Source: Rhodanobacteraceae bacterium (GTDB lineage Bacteria; Pseudomonadota; Gammaproteobacteria; Xanthomonadales; SZUA-5). From it: a stretch of DNA of 64,000 bases. The stretch covers positions 1-64,000 of the forward strand of contig JADKFD010000106.1 of the NCBI GenBank assembly GCA_016717705.1, given 5' to 3'. The position numbers and the translations under genes are program-made. This document shows, piece after piece, positions 1 to 11,129 of this stretch (its first letter is position 1; the number at the start of each line of letters is the position of its first letter). Below the pieces are notes generated by a model that was not told where the DNA came from, searched no databases, and was given only the letters and a program-made list of their open reading frames with translations.

Positions 1-16
1 CGCAGCGATCGCCACT

Positions 17-2644
17 TCAGCCTGCCGCAGCAGCCAGCCGCGACGCACGCTCGGCAGCAATTGCCGTTTCACCATCGGTACGCGAGTGCAATTCGGCCAG
101 CCAGGCCTTGGCCTGGGCACTCCGCATGCCGGTATCGGTGGCCGCTCGGTGCGCGATCAGCAGTGTCGATGCCAGTTCCGCGGTGCGCAGCGGCCTTTGG
201 GCATGCCGCAGCTCGATGGCAGACTCGCTGGCGGCGATCGCGGCGTCGGCGTCGTGGTCGCGCTCGGCGGCAATCACCGCGAGTACCTCGAACATGCGCG
301 GCAGATTCGACGGGTTCGCGGCGGGATTGGCCTGCAGGAACGGACGCACCGATGGCGATTTGCGCTGCGGCGTCGTCGTAACGCCCCGACCTGCAACAGT
401 TCCTTGGCGTAGTTGATGCGGTACACGACCACGCCCGGACACCTGCGGACCCTTGTCGCCCAGATCGGCGATCACCGTTCGTGCACTGCCAGCGCGTCCT
501 GCTTGCGGCCGCTGGCGCTGTACCCCAAATTCGCCAGGGTCCTGACGCATTACACCAGCGCCGATGCCCTGTGGTCCCTCGATCTTTTTCCAGCAACTGG
601 ATGCTCTGCGTGTGTTGCACCGCACTTTGGCGCGTTACTCGCCGAGGTAGGACTCGATCATGCCGAGGTTGCCGATCGCCTTGGCGGTTTCGCGGTGCTC
701 GGCGCCCCGTAAACAGCGAGCGCCGCAGGTCGGCTGCTTGCAGCGCGTACTCGCGTGCCTTGGCCGTAGTTGCGCACCGCTGAAGTTGGCGATTCCGAGG
801 TTGATGACCGCCGTCGTCGGCAACCGGCAGGACTCCCGTCGTCGTCGCCACCCAGCGCTGCCCGCAGCAGCGCCAGCGTGCTCTCCAGCAGCGCGCCAGT
901 CGCCTTCCTCGCTCGCGGCCTTGCGTGGGTCCAGCAGCACGCCGACCCTGGGCGCGCTGCGCCAACACCTCAATCGAACGGTCGCCGACCGGCACCAGCG
1001 CCAGTGCCGCTTCCATGTCGGCCATTGCGGTACCTGTCGCCGCTGGCGCGGGCGCAACATGGCATCGCTGAATTCCGCAATCCGGCGTATGTCGGCGGTG
1101 GGCGCGGAAAATTGCGTCTGCGCGAGGAGGTCAACGCCGCCTGGCTCACTCGTTTGGCGTCCGCGTCGGCGCCGGTCACGTTAGCCAGACCTGGACCATC
1201 CGCCGGTAAGGATTCGACGACCACCTCGGGCTGCGTCCCAAGTTCGACCTCGACGCGGACTCCGCCCGCAGCAGCAGATCCTTCACGCTGGATTGCCTGG
1301 CATTTGGGGTGGTCGGCTTCCGCATCGTCGAAGATGCCGATCCAGAAATCTTGCACTTCCTCGGACACCGGCGCAACGCTGTGAGCGCGTGCGCCCCCTC
1401 GCTGCGGGCCTGCGCAGCTGCCTGCTCGGCCCGTTGCGCCTGCTCGCGTGCCTGGCCGCCCAACCACAGTGCCAGCGCCAGGCTGGCCAGCGTGGCCATG
1501 CTGAGGAACGCGCGTCAGGATCACCCCGCCGCGGTGACGCAGCGCGAATTTTGCGCGCCAGATACCAGCGCGATGGCGGATGCGCACTGACCGGTTGCTC
1601 CGCCGGGAAGCGGCGCAGATCGTCGGCCAACGCCTGGGCACCCTGATAACGCCGTTGCGGCTCCTCTTCCAGACACTGACGCAGCACATTATCGAGATCG
1701 CCACGCAGATAGCGCGCCAAACTGCGCTGAGTCAGTGCGAGCGACTTGTCGATGTTGTCGGCCGACTGCAATACCGTCTGCGAGGCTGGCTGGCTGCGCA
1801 AGTCCGCGCGCTTGCTGCCCACCAGCAGTTCCAGCGCCATCACCCCGAGTGCGTAAACGTCGGTCGCGGTGGAGATGCTGCCTCCGAGGCGCTGCTCCGG
1901 TGCGGCGTAGTCAGGGGTATAGCCCGCGCAGCCGTGGCCGGTCAGATCGGTCGAAATCATCGGCAACCCCCGGCGACGCCGAAATCGAGCAGTTTGCAGC
2001 GGCCGTCCTTGCCCACCAGCACATTGCTCGGCTTCAGATCGCGGTGCACGATCAGTTGCGCGTGGGCCACGGCGACCGCATCGCAGACGTCGATCAACAA
2101 GCCGATACGAGCGGCGGGCGACAACCCGATTCGGCGCGCGTAGTCGGTGATCGGCTCGCCTTCGATGAACTCCATCACCAGATAGGGCTGTTGCGCTTCG
2201 GTGATGCCGCCATCGATCAGCCGCGCAATGCCCGGATGCTCCAGGCTGGCGAGCACGCGGCGCTCGCGCTCGAACAGCTTGCGGTCAAGGTCGGACAAGA
2301 TTGTGCGGTGCAAGAGTTTGACCGCGACACGCTGCTCGAAGTCGCTGCGTTCGGCCAAGTAGACGGTAGCCATGCCACCCTGGCCGACCGGTCGGATCAG
2401 CGTGAAACCGCCAATCTGGCGCAGATTCGCAGGGGCACCTGGGCGTCTCGGCCAACGCCGCCAGACACGCTCGCGGTCCATCAGTGGATCGAAGGTGCGC
2501 GCCTGGGCGCGCAGCAAGCGCTCGACACGCTCTCACCGCAGTCGGCGTCGGGCAATGCGGTCAGCCACTGCGCACGCGCTGTTTTCCGGCAAGTCGCCAG
2601 AGCCAGTCGAAAAGCTCAAACAGACTCAAACGGTCGGTATACAT
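17..2644 (-). pseudogene. Ser/Thr protein kinase with C-terminal TPR region, multiply frameshifted (module 1 kinase)
   Basis: Seen: a Hanks-type kinase spread over several frames. The Gly-rich loop (GQGGMATVYLAER), the VAVKLL lysine, HRDLKPSNVLV and DFG lie between 2517 and 1966; the APEQRLGG segment and C-lobe continue in another frame to about 1500; a hydrophobic stretch and the QDFWIGIFDDAE linker typical of kinase-TPR proteins follow in two further frames; the TPR-like remainder runs in mixed frames to the stop at 17. At least six frame changes are needed. I place the start at 2644 (MYTDRLSLFELFD) because the equivalent N-terminus is present in sister kinases. Family knowledge: membrane-anchored sensor kinases with extracytoplasmic TPRs, often cotranscribed with an ECF sigma factor. 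Here the sigma gene is immediately upstream. Decayed gene or poor sequence quality are both possible. Confidence 0.75.
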
Positions 2645-2765
2645 GCTCTAGCCCGCCTTTCTCACACCGGCGCGAAAGGGCGTTCTCCTCGCCATCGCTG
2701 GATTTCATCAATTCGGCTCCCGACGCAGTCTGTCGCTCGCTCACTTTCCGCTTCGCGGCGCTGGC

Positions 2766-3398
2766 TCAGCCTTGCGCCGATGGCTGCGTCGCTCCGCAGG
2801 TCGAAGAACAACCCCTCCTCCTCGCGCCTTGCCCTCGGCGCAATCCCTTCGCCATCACGACCAGTGAGAAATCTCGATGGCGCCAATGGGCGCGGAGAAA
2901 GGCCTTGGCAACTTCGAGGTCGCGGTGGATCGTGCGCCGGGTCAGCCCAGAATGTCGGCGCGATCTGCCCGCCACCGAGGCCGGCAAAGTAGTGCGGCTC
3001 CAGCACCCCGGCGCTGCGCGCGCGCTCCAGCGCCAGCTTGCCGCAGCAACTCATCGAGTTCCAGCGCGGCGTCGACGTGGACCAGCATTGCCCGGATCGC
3101 TGGCCGCCTGCCATTCGACCGCTTTCAAGCCGCCACCGCGCTTCATCCGTAGGCGGGTGCGCGCCCGATCGACCAGCAGGTGCCGCATGGCACGGGCCGC
3201 ATAGCCGAAGAAGGCGCGGCGGTCGTCGAAACTCAAGGTCTCGCGCTCGGCCACGCGCAGGTACAGCTCATGCACCAGGCCAGTGGTGTTGAGCGTGTCG
3301 TTCAGGGCGATCGCGGAGCGCGCCATGGCGCGCAGTTGCGGGTAGAGCTGGACGAACAACGCGTCGGTGGCGCCGGATCTGCCCTCGATCATCCGCAC
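2766..3398 (-). pseudogene. ECF-type sigma-70 factor, frameshifted (module 1 sigma)
   Basis: Seen: region 2 starts at 3398 and holds LYPQLRAMARSAIA, TGLVHELYLRV and FFGYAARAMRHLLVDRAR, the signature of the sigma family linked to Ser/Thr kinases (NCBI family TIGR02999). Region 4 follows in two other frames (VLEPHYFAGL, then TRRTIHRDLEVAKAFLRAHW near 2880-2970), so at least two single-base frame changes separate the parts. The end is uncertain; 2766 is the stop of the last frame. The kinase gene begins about 120 bp downstream, and a secreted beta-helix gene ends 22 bp upstream on the same strand. Inferred role: sigma factor controlled by its partner kinase. The breaks may be sequencing errors. 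Confidence 0.7.
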
Positions 3399-3420
3399 TC
3401 AGGGCAGACCGGGATGCACT

Positions 3421-4731
3421 TCATTCCGCCCCATCGTAGTGGATGCGTTCGCCCTCGTAAGCGCCGATGTCGACATGTGCGCCCTCGATCTCGGCGCAGC
3501 CCCTGTGCGTCGAGTGCCGCCAGCTGGCCCGCGCACCGGGACCGGTCTCGCCACGGGCGACGTCGTTGCCGGCGTCGATCGCCGGTGAGGCGGTCATCGG
3601 CTGGCCAAGCGGCGACAGTTTCGGGTCGATGGTCAGCGTGCCCGGCGCGGTCGGCCAGTTGGACATGGCATAACCGAAATCGAGGTTGCCGCGGCGCTGG
3701 AAGTTCGCCGTCGGCGCCATGCCGTCATGCAGACGAAAGCCGTTCGCGGCGATATTGTTGTCGTAGCGGCCGCTGACGTTCGGGCGGAAGCTGGTCGCGA
3801 GATAGCGTTCACGAAGGTGTTGTTGATCACCCGCGCCTGCACGCTGCCGCTGCTGCCGCCGGTCGAAATCGCCGCACCGCCGGCGCCAGCGACCTCGTCC
3901 AGGAGGAACAGGTTGTCGTGCACCGCAAGATTGACGGCGGCCTTGCCGGTGGTGTTGATCTGGACGCCACTGGCAAAGCGCCGGGGCGGGCTCGTCGCCA
4001 ATGCCGCGGGAAGCACGCGGTTGCGGCGAAAAACGATGTCCCAGGGGCCGACGCCACCGACATTGGCGAACCACGCGCGATGGAAGGACTAGGCGATGAC
4101 CACGGGTTCCGGTCGAAAGCGATTGTCTTCGACGATGACCTCCATGCCGCCGCTGCTGCCGCCGAACTGGCTGATCGAGAATGGCGCACCGTTGTCGGCG
4201 CCGATCTCGAAGTCGCAGCGACGCAGTACGATGCGCGAGCGCGCGCTGGTACCCGGATCGAATTGCCACATCACCTGGGTCTGCGCGTTGCTGGCATTGC
4301 CACGAAAGCTCAACGCCTCCACCGTGCAGTTCACCCGGCTGACTGCCAGCAATGCTGATGAACACCGAGCCGCCGACGAAGCGCAGATTGCGCAGCGTCA
4401 CCGCCCACGGCGCGCTACCGGGAATCAGGATCGTGTGGCCCTGGGTGGCAGTGAACGTCGCAGTCACGCCGGGCGCCGCCTCGATCGACAGCGCGCGCTC
4501 GACACCGATGCGGTCGGCAATTGTCTGGTTGGAGACGATGCGCAGCGTGCCGCCGGCCGGTACCGCCGCGAGGCAACTCTCAGCTATGGCGTCACAAGGC
4601 GCCGCCCCCGGCCACAAACGCAGGGTCTGCGCGCCCAGCGGGGTGTTGGCGACAAGGGTGGGCAGCAGCACCAGAACCTGAAACAGGCGAATTCTCGACG
4701 ACACGGCAGTAGCCACGGGTTTGGATGACAT
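3421..4731 (-). pseudogene. secreted right-handed beta-helix protein (choice-of-anchor Q-like), frameshifted with an in-frame amber codon
   Basis: Seen: an N-terminal signal peptide (about residues 1-34, ending in ...LGAQ), then a repeat-rich body with beta-helix rungs such as VTLRNLRFVGG, IVLRRCDFEIG and VEDNRFRPE. The C-terminus holds SPAIDAGND and, near the end, DIGAYEGE, both typical of choice-of-anchor Q proteins. Reading it through needs a frame change near 4345, passage over an in-frame TAG at 4089-4091 (VVIA-stop-SFHRAWFANVG), and another frame change near 3790. The last residues, IHYDGAE, resemble the FxNGFE tails of other secreted proteins in this window. Probable function: surface or extracellular carbohydrate-binding or adhesive protein; no catalytic motif was seen. 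Co-directional with the sigma/kinase genes. Confidence 0.6.
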
Positions 4732-4842
4732 GCCATGGAGCCGATATCAGGCGGCAAAGTGAGACATGCGTGGCGCCAGCGACCCGAACTGCGGTCCGCG
4801 ATCCTCCGGCGAATTGCCGGAAAGAGCGCGGGAACAGCCCTC

Positions 4843-4890
4843 TCTCACCGAACAACAATACCTCATTGATTTTCTTGATTTTAACGGCGC
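4843..4890 (+). repeat. solo copy of the CTCTCACCGAA...TTGATT end module
   Basis: CTCTCACCGAACA followed 12 bases later by ATTGATTTT. The same start and spacing recur at 4911, 15609 and 17670 and, in reverse, at 46443, 51515 and 52875, where it flanks a palindrome. Here no palindrome follows. It lies in the 312-bp gene-free stretch 4732-5043, which otherwise shows no gene. Confidence 0.5.
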
Positions 4891-4910
4891 CTGAAGGGGA
4901 CGCAAAGGAC

Positions 4911-4985
4911 TCTCACCGAAAATCCGCCATACCATTGATTGTCGAGCATTTTTTGTAGAGTCACGCTGCCAGCAGGCTCCAGGTG
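4911..4985 (+). repeat. degenerate composite repeat: end module plus one decayed type B palindrome arm
   Basis: CTCTCACCGAA, then ATTGATTGTCGAGCATTTTTTGT like the copy at 17670, then GTAGAGTCACGCTGCC-AGCAGGCT, a shortened version of the 35-bp arm at 17716. The opposite arm is missing. It fills part of the gap between two minus-strand genes. Confidence 0.55.
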
Positions 4986-5043
4986 TTCTCTGCGCGAACA
5001 AGCGTACCGGCAGGGCGACCCATGCCCCGGGAAGCTCTGCTGC

Positions 5044-7004
5044 TCAGAACAAGCTGCGTTCGCCGATCACCAGGTGCACCAGCGCGAGCACCGCCGTGGT
5101 GATCGCCAGCAATTGTCCAAACGGTTGCAGGCGGGTCGCCAGCGTGGCGCTCAGCCAGCCACGCAACTGCAGTTGCGGCAGCGCGCTGTAGAGGCCGGCG
5201 GCGATCAGGGCGGCGGCGGGCAAGAGATCGCCGACGATCAATCCGGCCAGCAGCCAGAGCACGCCGGCCATGGAGAGCCCAAGACCGAACCACGGCAGCA
5301 ATGGGCGCGCGCGATCGAAGTACGCGGCCTGTGCGGGCTTGCGCCAGCGCGCGGGCGGCGTCCGGGCGCGCGGCGATCCAACAGTTCAGCGCCGAGCAGC
5401 AGCAACGAAAGCACCGTGAAGCGGCCGAACGGCGCCGTTCCGCCGCCACTTTCTCGGCCGGACTGAGCGCGTCGCCAGCAAGCCGCCAGACTGCCATCGA
5501 CCTGTGCGACGCCGACGCCAGCGGACACCGCCAGTGGCCCCACGTAAGCGGCGACGATGCGCAGGATCGGCGCGTCGACGCTTTCGGCGGCCTCTCCACT
5601 GTAGGTACCGAGTTTCTCGCCACTGCTGGAATCGCGGATGTCGCCCTCGATCTGCTTGCGCAGCTGCATGCGCCCCATCTTGCCGGTGACCTGGGCAATG
5701 ATGGTCCAGCGGCCGTCGTCGTCGCTGTCGCCGAGCGCACGGCCCAACTTCCCCTCGACCTCGTCAATCGCCGCCGCGACCACCGGATCGTAGATCGCCG
5801 CGACCGGCAGTCCGCTCAAGGTGGTGGCAAACGGGAAGTCGCCGACCTTGAAACGCCAGCCCATCAGATTGTCGGTTTCGACGCGGATCAGCTTGCCTTC
5901 CATCGCGCCCGGGTTGGTCGGATCGAAGCCACGTTCCGCTTCGAACTGGTCCTCCATCTGCGGCCACGCCGCGGCGGCCGAGACCTTCATGCGTTCGTAG
6001 TAACGCGCGCGGCCTTCCTCACTGCTGGTGTCGGCGTCGGCGGCAGTCTTGAGCCACTGCCCCGTGCGCGTGGCAAGCGCCTGGAATTCGGGGTCCCGTT
6101 CGGCGCTCAGGGTGACGCGCAGCGCTTCGTCCAGACGCAGCATGGCTTCACGCGTGCGCTCGTCGCCGGCATCGAGCGCGTGGCCGGCATCGACCAGTTG
6201 GCGCACCGCCGTCAACAAGCGGCTGTGGCTCGCAACGCGGATCGCTTCGATCTGCTCCACATAGGCTGCCGGCGAATTGTTCTCGCGCGCCTGGGCCAGC
6301 TTGCTGTTGGCGAGCTGAAACAGTTCCAGCGTCTTCGGCAAACCAAACGCATCGCTGGCTTGCGAACGGGTGCTGGCGTAGCTGGCAAAATCGATCGGCT
6401 GTTCCTGCTCCCAGCCCACTGTTTGCGCGCTGTCGCGCTCCCAGTACTCGCGCGCACTGGCAAGCTCCGCCGCCGCCTCGGCGCCGCCGACAGTCGTCTC
6501 GAAGGCTTGCGCGACGCTGCTGATCCGTTCACCCAGAGCGTCGGCCGCACTGCCGCCCAGCTTGCCGCGCGCCGCGTTCAAGCGCTCGATCTCGCGGCGC
6601 AGATCCCCGATTTCACCTTCGCGGCTATTCGGCGACAGCTCGTCGGAACCCAGCTGCGTCGCAAGTTGCTGCCACTTTGTTTCGAGCGCGGCGACCTCGC
6701 TGTCCAGACGTTCCAGGTCTTCAGCCAGGGCGAAGCGCTGGTACTCGGCGCGAGCAGCTTCCAGCGCTCCGCGGTATTGCTCGACTTGCTGCATCGACAG
6801 CAGCGACTGGTAATCGGACAACAGGCGCTCCAGCGTGGCGGCGTCGCCCTCGAAGGTCACGCGGTTGTTGACGCTGCCTTGTACCGCTTCGACGGCCGAT
6901 TCAACCCGGCGTGTGGCGGTCGCCGGATCCGGCAGCGACTGGGCGGGCGCCGTCGCGGCGCTACAGCAACAAGAGCAAGGAAGCAGGAATCGAGCGATGG
7001 TCAT
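5044..7004 (-). CDS. secreted/membrane-anchored coiled-coil protein with a C-terminal membrane domain, one frameshift
   Basis: Not recognised. Seen: start MTIARFLLP at 7004, a short signal-like hydrophobic stretch, then about 500 charged residues rich in Glu, Ala, Gln and Arg (strong coiled-coil character at roughly residues 40-200). A compact domain follows (EGKLIRVETDNLMGWRFKVG ... KLGTYSGEAAESVDAPIL), then a hydrophobic segment (FTVLSLLLLGAELL). After a frame change near 5345 come two or three more membrane segments (LSMAGVLWLLAGLIVG, LAITTAVLALVHLVIG). Corrected length is about 650 residues. Inferred: a long periplasmic region tethered by C-terminal helices, perhaps an envelope scaffold. 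No enzyme motif was seen. Monocistronic; composite repeat sequence lies downstream. Confidence 0.6.
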
Positions 7005-7126
7005 CAGCAGGGCCTCGGTGGGTGAATGGCGAGCCGAACCCTGCCCAAGCCCCACTGACCTGCCGGAGCGCCCGCGGAGCGCAAGCTGACCGCAAGCTGA
7101 CATCGTTTCCAATCAATAAGTTATGG

Positions 7127-8887
7127 TTAAGGACCTGTTCGATCCTGGGGCATGCCCCGATCGAGCTGCCGACAGGAGGCGACCCGCGCGAGGTCCGGAT
7201 AAGGCGGATCCAGCCAGCAGCCGCGCCGCGGCGCACCCAGTTCCAGCGCCAGCAGTTGCGCCGATTGCGCCTGCGGCGAGCCTTCCACGCCGCTGGCGCG
7301 TGCCTCGTCCAGCGCCGCCCGGGCCTGCTCCAGGGCGCCGGCAGTGAACGCGTACCAGCCGGCGATCAGCGCCGGCTCGCCGCGGCCGAAGCGATCGTCG
7401 GTGCCACCGGCGGTGTCAGGGAAGCGGCCACGCGGCAGCAACCCGGGCGCGCGTTGAGGATTTCCAGCTCGACCGCGCGCCCGCGGCGGGCCGGCCAGTT
7501 CGCCCGCCTGCAGCAGCAAAGTGCGCGCCTCGTCGACCCGCCCGTGCCGATGCGCCAGCTCGGCGGCCAGCGCCAAAAGCGGTGCCGCGTAGTCGGCGCG
7601 GCCGCCCTCACGCAGGTCCTCCGCGCGCCGCAGCAGGGCATCGGCGCGCGGATCATCGGTGGCGTAGGCAAAGGCAGCGGCCAGCTCGCGCACCGGGTAT
7701 TCAATCTGGAACACGCCGGCGGCGGCAGCCATGGCCAGCGCGTCGAGGCGCGGGCCGGTGTCGGCCGCGCGCCGGCTCCAGGCGATGCGCGCCTCGACGT
7801 ATTGCCGGCGCAGCGGGTCGCTCGCCAGTACGCTTCGGCGGCCAGCAAGGCCTCGACCTCGGCGACATCGCCGTAGGACGCGCGATCGGCGAGTACGAAC
7901 ATCGACGTTGCAGGCGGCGCCAGTTCGACCGGAAACGCGCGCAGGTGGCGCAGCGCGCCCTCTCGGTTGCCGGTCTGGATGTCCAGATGCGCGCGGCGCA
8001 GACGCAGGCGCCAGGCCGCAGTTGGCGCAAAGTCAGCAGCGCATCGACCGCGGCGCGCGCTCGGCCTGCGTGCCGATCAGGCTCGGCCGCTGCATAGTCG
8101 ACCATCAACCGGGTGTACGGATTGTCCTGTGGCGACAGACCCGACGCGCCCGCTGTACCAGCGTGGCCACGCTGGCGCGGTCGTCGGAGCCATGGTGAAT
8201 GGCGCGCAGCGCCGGCAGCAGAGCGCAGTGTCCATCGCCCGTCGTCGGCGCTTTGCAGCAATGCTCGCGCCTGCGCACCATCGCCACGGTCAAGCGCCTG
8301 TTCCGCGGCGCCGCAACAGCCTCGACAGTCGCCGGACGACAGACGCCGAGATCGTCGGCACGGATCGCGTACACGACAGCACCATCGCGTTGACGTCTCC
8401 CGCCGCCGCTGCCGGTTGCGGCGCACGCCATTGCGGCTGCCAGCATTCCGGCGATGGCCACCAACGCCAGCAGTCCAAGCAGCCATGGATGCAGCGCACG
8501 CCGCACGTTGACCACCGCAGCAGAAACCGCCAGCGGCGGCGGGTCTGCGGTCTCCGGGCGGGCGGACGCTCGACCGCCGCGTCCAGCCGCAAGCCCTGTT
8601 TGCGCACGGTGACGATCGCTTTGGCATCGGCGCCGAGCAGTTCGCGCAAGCGGCTGATCCAGCTTGTTCAGCGCGTCATCGCTGATGTCCCGGCGCGGCC
8701 CAGCGCATCGAACAGCTCGGCGCGGGTCACCACGTGCCCTGCCCGCTCTTTGCTCAGCAGCGCGAGCAGTTTTCATCGGCAGCGGCGCCGCCGCCACGCT
8801 CGTTTCATCGGCCACACGCAGGCAGCCGCGCCCGAGGTCGAGCTCGACACGTCCGAAGCGGTAGCCGACCGATTCCGCATTATCCAT
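7127..8887 (-). pseudogene. CadC-like regulator: winged-helix DNA-binding domain, membrane helix, TPR-like tail; frameshifted
   Basis: Seen: the start MDNAESVGYRFGRVELDLGRGCLRV opens an OmpR/PhoB-type winged helix; its later parts lie in other frames (DISDDALNKL; MRELLGADAKAIVTVRKQGLRLDAAV near 8649-8570). A single membrane helix follows (HPWLLGLLALVAIAGMLAA, about 8500-8445), then a helical, Ala/Leu-rich TPR-like region to 7127 in at least three frames. At least five frame changes are needed. Family knowledge: transmembrane one-component regulators (CadC/ToxR architecture), with TPR tails common in this group of bacteria. Inferred: an envelope sensor of unknown signal. Damage may be sequence error, as in 1-3.4 kb. 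Confidence 0.65.
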
Positions 8888-8938
8888 GGCGGCGATGCTC
8901 ACATGCCGCAGCGCCCGACACCAAACGTCGGGAGGGAG

Positions 8939-9086
8939 AAAGCACCTTCGGCCGCTTCGGCCAGCCCGTCTTCGCGCGGCGATCGGGTAGCCCGCCCCCA
9001 TTTGGCGCTGATCGGAAAGCACCTTCAGCCCGCTTCGGCCAGCGTCTTCGCGCACGGCGATCAGGTAGCCCGCCACCCATTTGGCG
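8939..9086. repeat. two tandem copies of a 70-bp sequence, 77-bp period
   Basis: Copy 1 is 8939-9007 and copy 2 is 9016-9086. Both begin AAAGCACCTTC, contain GCTTCGGCCAGC, TCTTCGCGC and CGGCGATC-GGTAGCCCGCC, and end CATTTGGCG, with about ten differences. They fill the promoter side of both the minus-strand regulator (start 8887) and the plus-strand gene at 9218. No gene is seen in 8888-9217. Confidence 0.8.
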
Positions 9087-9217
9087 GCGTCTGTTCGCGA
9101 GCGACTCGTCGCTGGATCGCGTTGCCCGTCGCCGTGCTCCACGGCAGGCCCGTGGATTGCAGTCTTGTCATCGAACTCGCCTATGTTGTCCCCCCTGCAC
9201 AGGCCGAGCGAGTTGCC

Positions 9218-11097
9218 ATGACGATGAAACCGGACACGACGCCTCCCGGCGGATGGGACGCAGCGGAGGGCAAGGCGCTGATCGATCTGCTGTGGTCCTT
9301 GCGCGCGGCGATGCTCGAGAGCGAGCAACGACTCGGCCCGCGGCTCGAGCAGTTGGCCCCGGCGCAGCGCCCGAGTGCGATCAATCTGGCGCACTACCTG
9401 GCCATGCGGCATCTGGACCTGCGGCAGTTGCAGGAGCGACTGGCGCGCATCGGCGTGTCCTCGCTCGGTCGCGCCGAGACGCATGTACTGGCCAATGTCG
9501 ACAAGGTGCTGGGGATTCTGCACCGGCTCGGCAACCAGCCCTGGCAATCGCTGTCGGCCGAGGAGCCGGTGGGTTTCATGGGTGGCGGTGCGTTGTTGGC
9601 GCAGCACGCGCAGGCGCTGTTTGGCGCGCCACCGGATGGGCGCGGCGTGCGCATCATGGTCACCCTGCCGAGCTCCGCGGCGCATGACGATTCCCTGATC
9701 GCGACTCTGGTTGCGGCGGGCATGGACATCGCGCGGATCAACTGCGCGCATGACGGCGCTGCGGCCTGGATCGCGATGGCCAAGCGTGTGCGTCACGAAG
9801 CGCGGCTGGCAGAGCGACCGGTACGCGTGCTGATGGACCTCGCCGGCCCCAAGCTGCGCACCGGTGCGATCGCCGACGCACCGGCGGTGCTCAAACTGAA
9901 ACCCGAGCGCGACGATTTCGGCCGCGTGCTCGCGCCGGTGCGCTTGCGCCTGCAGGCGGTCGGCTCGGCGCCGGCGAGCGCGGCGAACATCCCGAGCCTG
10001 GGCGTGGATGCGCCCTGGCTGCGCCAGCTCAAGGTCGGCGACCGCATCGACCTCACCGACGCGCGCGGTTCCCAGCGCCGTCTGTTCGTCGCCGAATGCC
10101 GCGCCGACAGCGCAATTGTCGAATGCACGCGCACCGCCTACCTGACCGCCGCGACCACCCTGCAACTGCATCGGCCGTATTGCGCGGTGCGCGCCAGCGC
10201 CGTCGGCGACTTGCCGCGGCGCCCCGGCCAGTTGCACCTGCGTCGCGGCGATCTGCTGCACGTCCTGGCGCAGGGGATCGGTCAGGATGCGACGGCGGCA
10301 GCCGCAGGGCGTCGCGCCCATCCGGCCCGGGTTGCCTGCACGCTGCCCGAAGCGCTGACGCAGGTGCGCCGCGGCGACCGGATATGGTTCGACGACGGTC
10401 GCATCGGCGGTGTGGTGCGGCGCGGCGGTGCGAAACGGCTCGAGGTCGAGATCACCGAGGCGCGCGACAACGGCGAACGCCTGGCGGCCGACAAGGGCAT
10501 CAACCTGCCCGACACCCGACTCGATCTTCCAGCGCTGACGCCCAAGGACCTGGAGGATCTGGAGACGGTCGCCGAGCACGCCGACATCGTCGGATTGTCC
10601 TTCGCCCAATCGCCCGACGACGTGCACCAGTTGCGCCAGCGTCTGCTCGAACTCAAGGCGCCGCAGATTGGCCTGATGCTCAAGATCGAAACCCAGCGCG
10701 GCTTCGAGCACCTGCCGAGAATGCTGCTCGCGGCGATGGGCGCGCCCGCCGCGGGCGTGATGATCGCGCGCGGCGATCTGGCGGTGGAGTGCGGCTACGA
10801 ACGCATGGCCGAAGTCCAGGAGGAGATCCTGTGGGCCTGCGAGGCGGCGCACATGCCGGTGGTGTGGGCCACCCAGGTGCTGGAAACGCTGGCCAAGACC
10901 GGATTGCCCTCGCGCGCCGAGATCACCGACGCGGCGATGGGCGAGCGCGCCGAATGCGTGATGCTGAACAAGGCCCGCACATCCTCGAAGCGATGCGCAC
11001 CCTGGACGACATCCTGCGCCGGATGCAGGCGCACCAGGCCAAGAAGCGGCCGTTGATGCGTGCCTTGAAGGCCTGGGATCTGAGTTCCGCTGGCTAG
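9218..11097 (+). CDS. pyruvate-kinase-like protein with a long N-terminal extension, one frameshift
   Basis: Seen: about 626 residues once a frame change near 10975 is corrected (AACAAGG CCCGCACATC needs one more G, a homopolymer site). Residues 1-130 are helical and unlike standard pyruvate kinase. Recognisable PK features follow: MVTLPSSA, ARINCAHDG, LMDLAGPKLRTG, KGINLPDTRLDLPALTPKDLEDL, VGLSFAQSPDDV, MLKIETQRGF, VMIARGDLAVECGYERMAEVQEEILW and WATQVLETLAKTGLPSRAEITDAAM. The B-domain is long (about 200 residues). Family knowledge: pyruvate kinase makes ATP and pyruvate from PEP and ADP. This divergent class is not known to me to be biochemically defined, so activity is inferred. A conventional PK lies at 20711. 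ATG chosen ahead of KPDTTPPGG; the upstream open frame is antisense shadow. Confidence 0.75.
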
Positions 11098-11129
11098 CGC
11101 CGTTGCAGCAAGGCAACCCGCAAAGCCAG

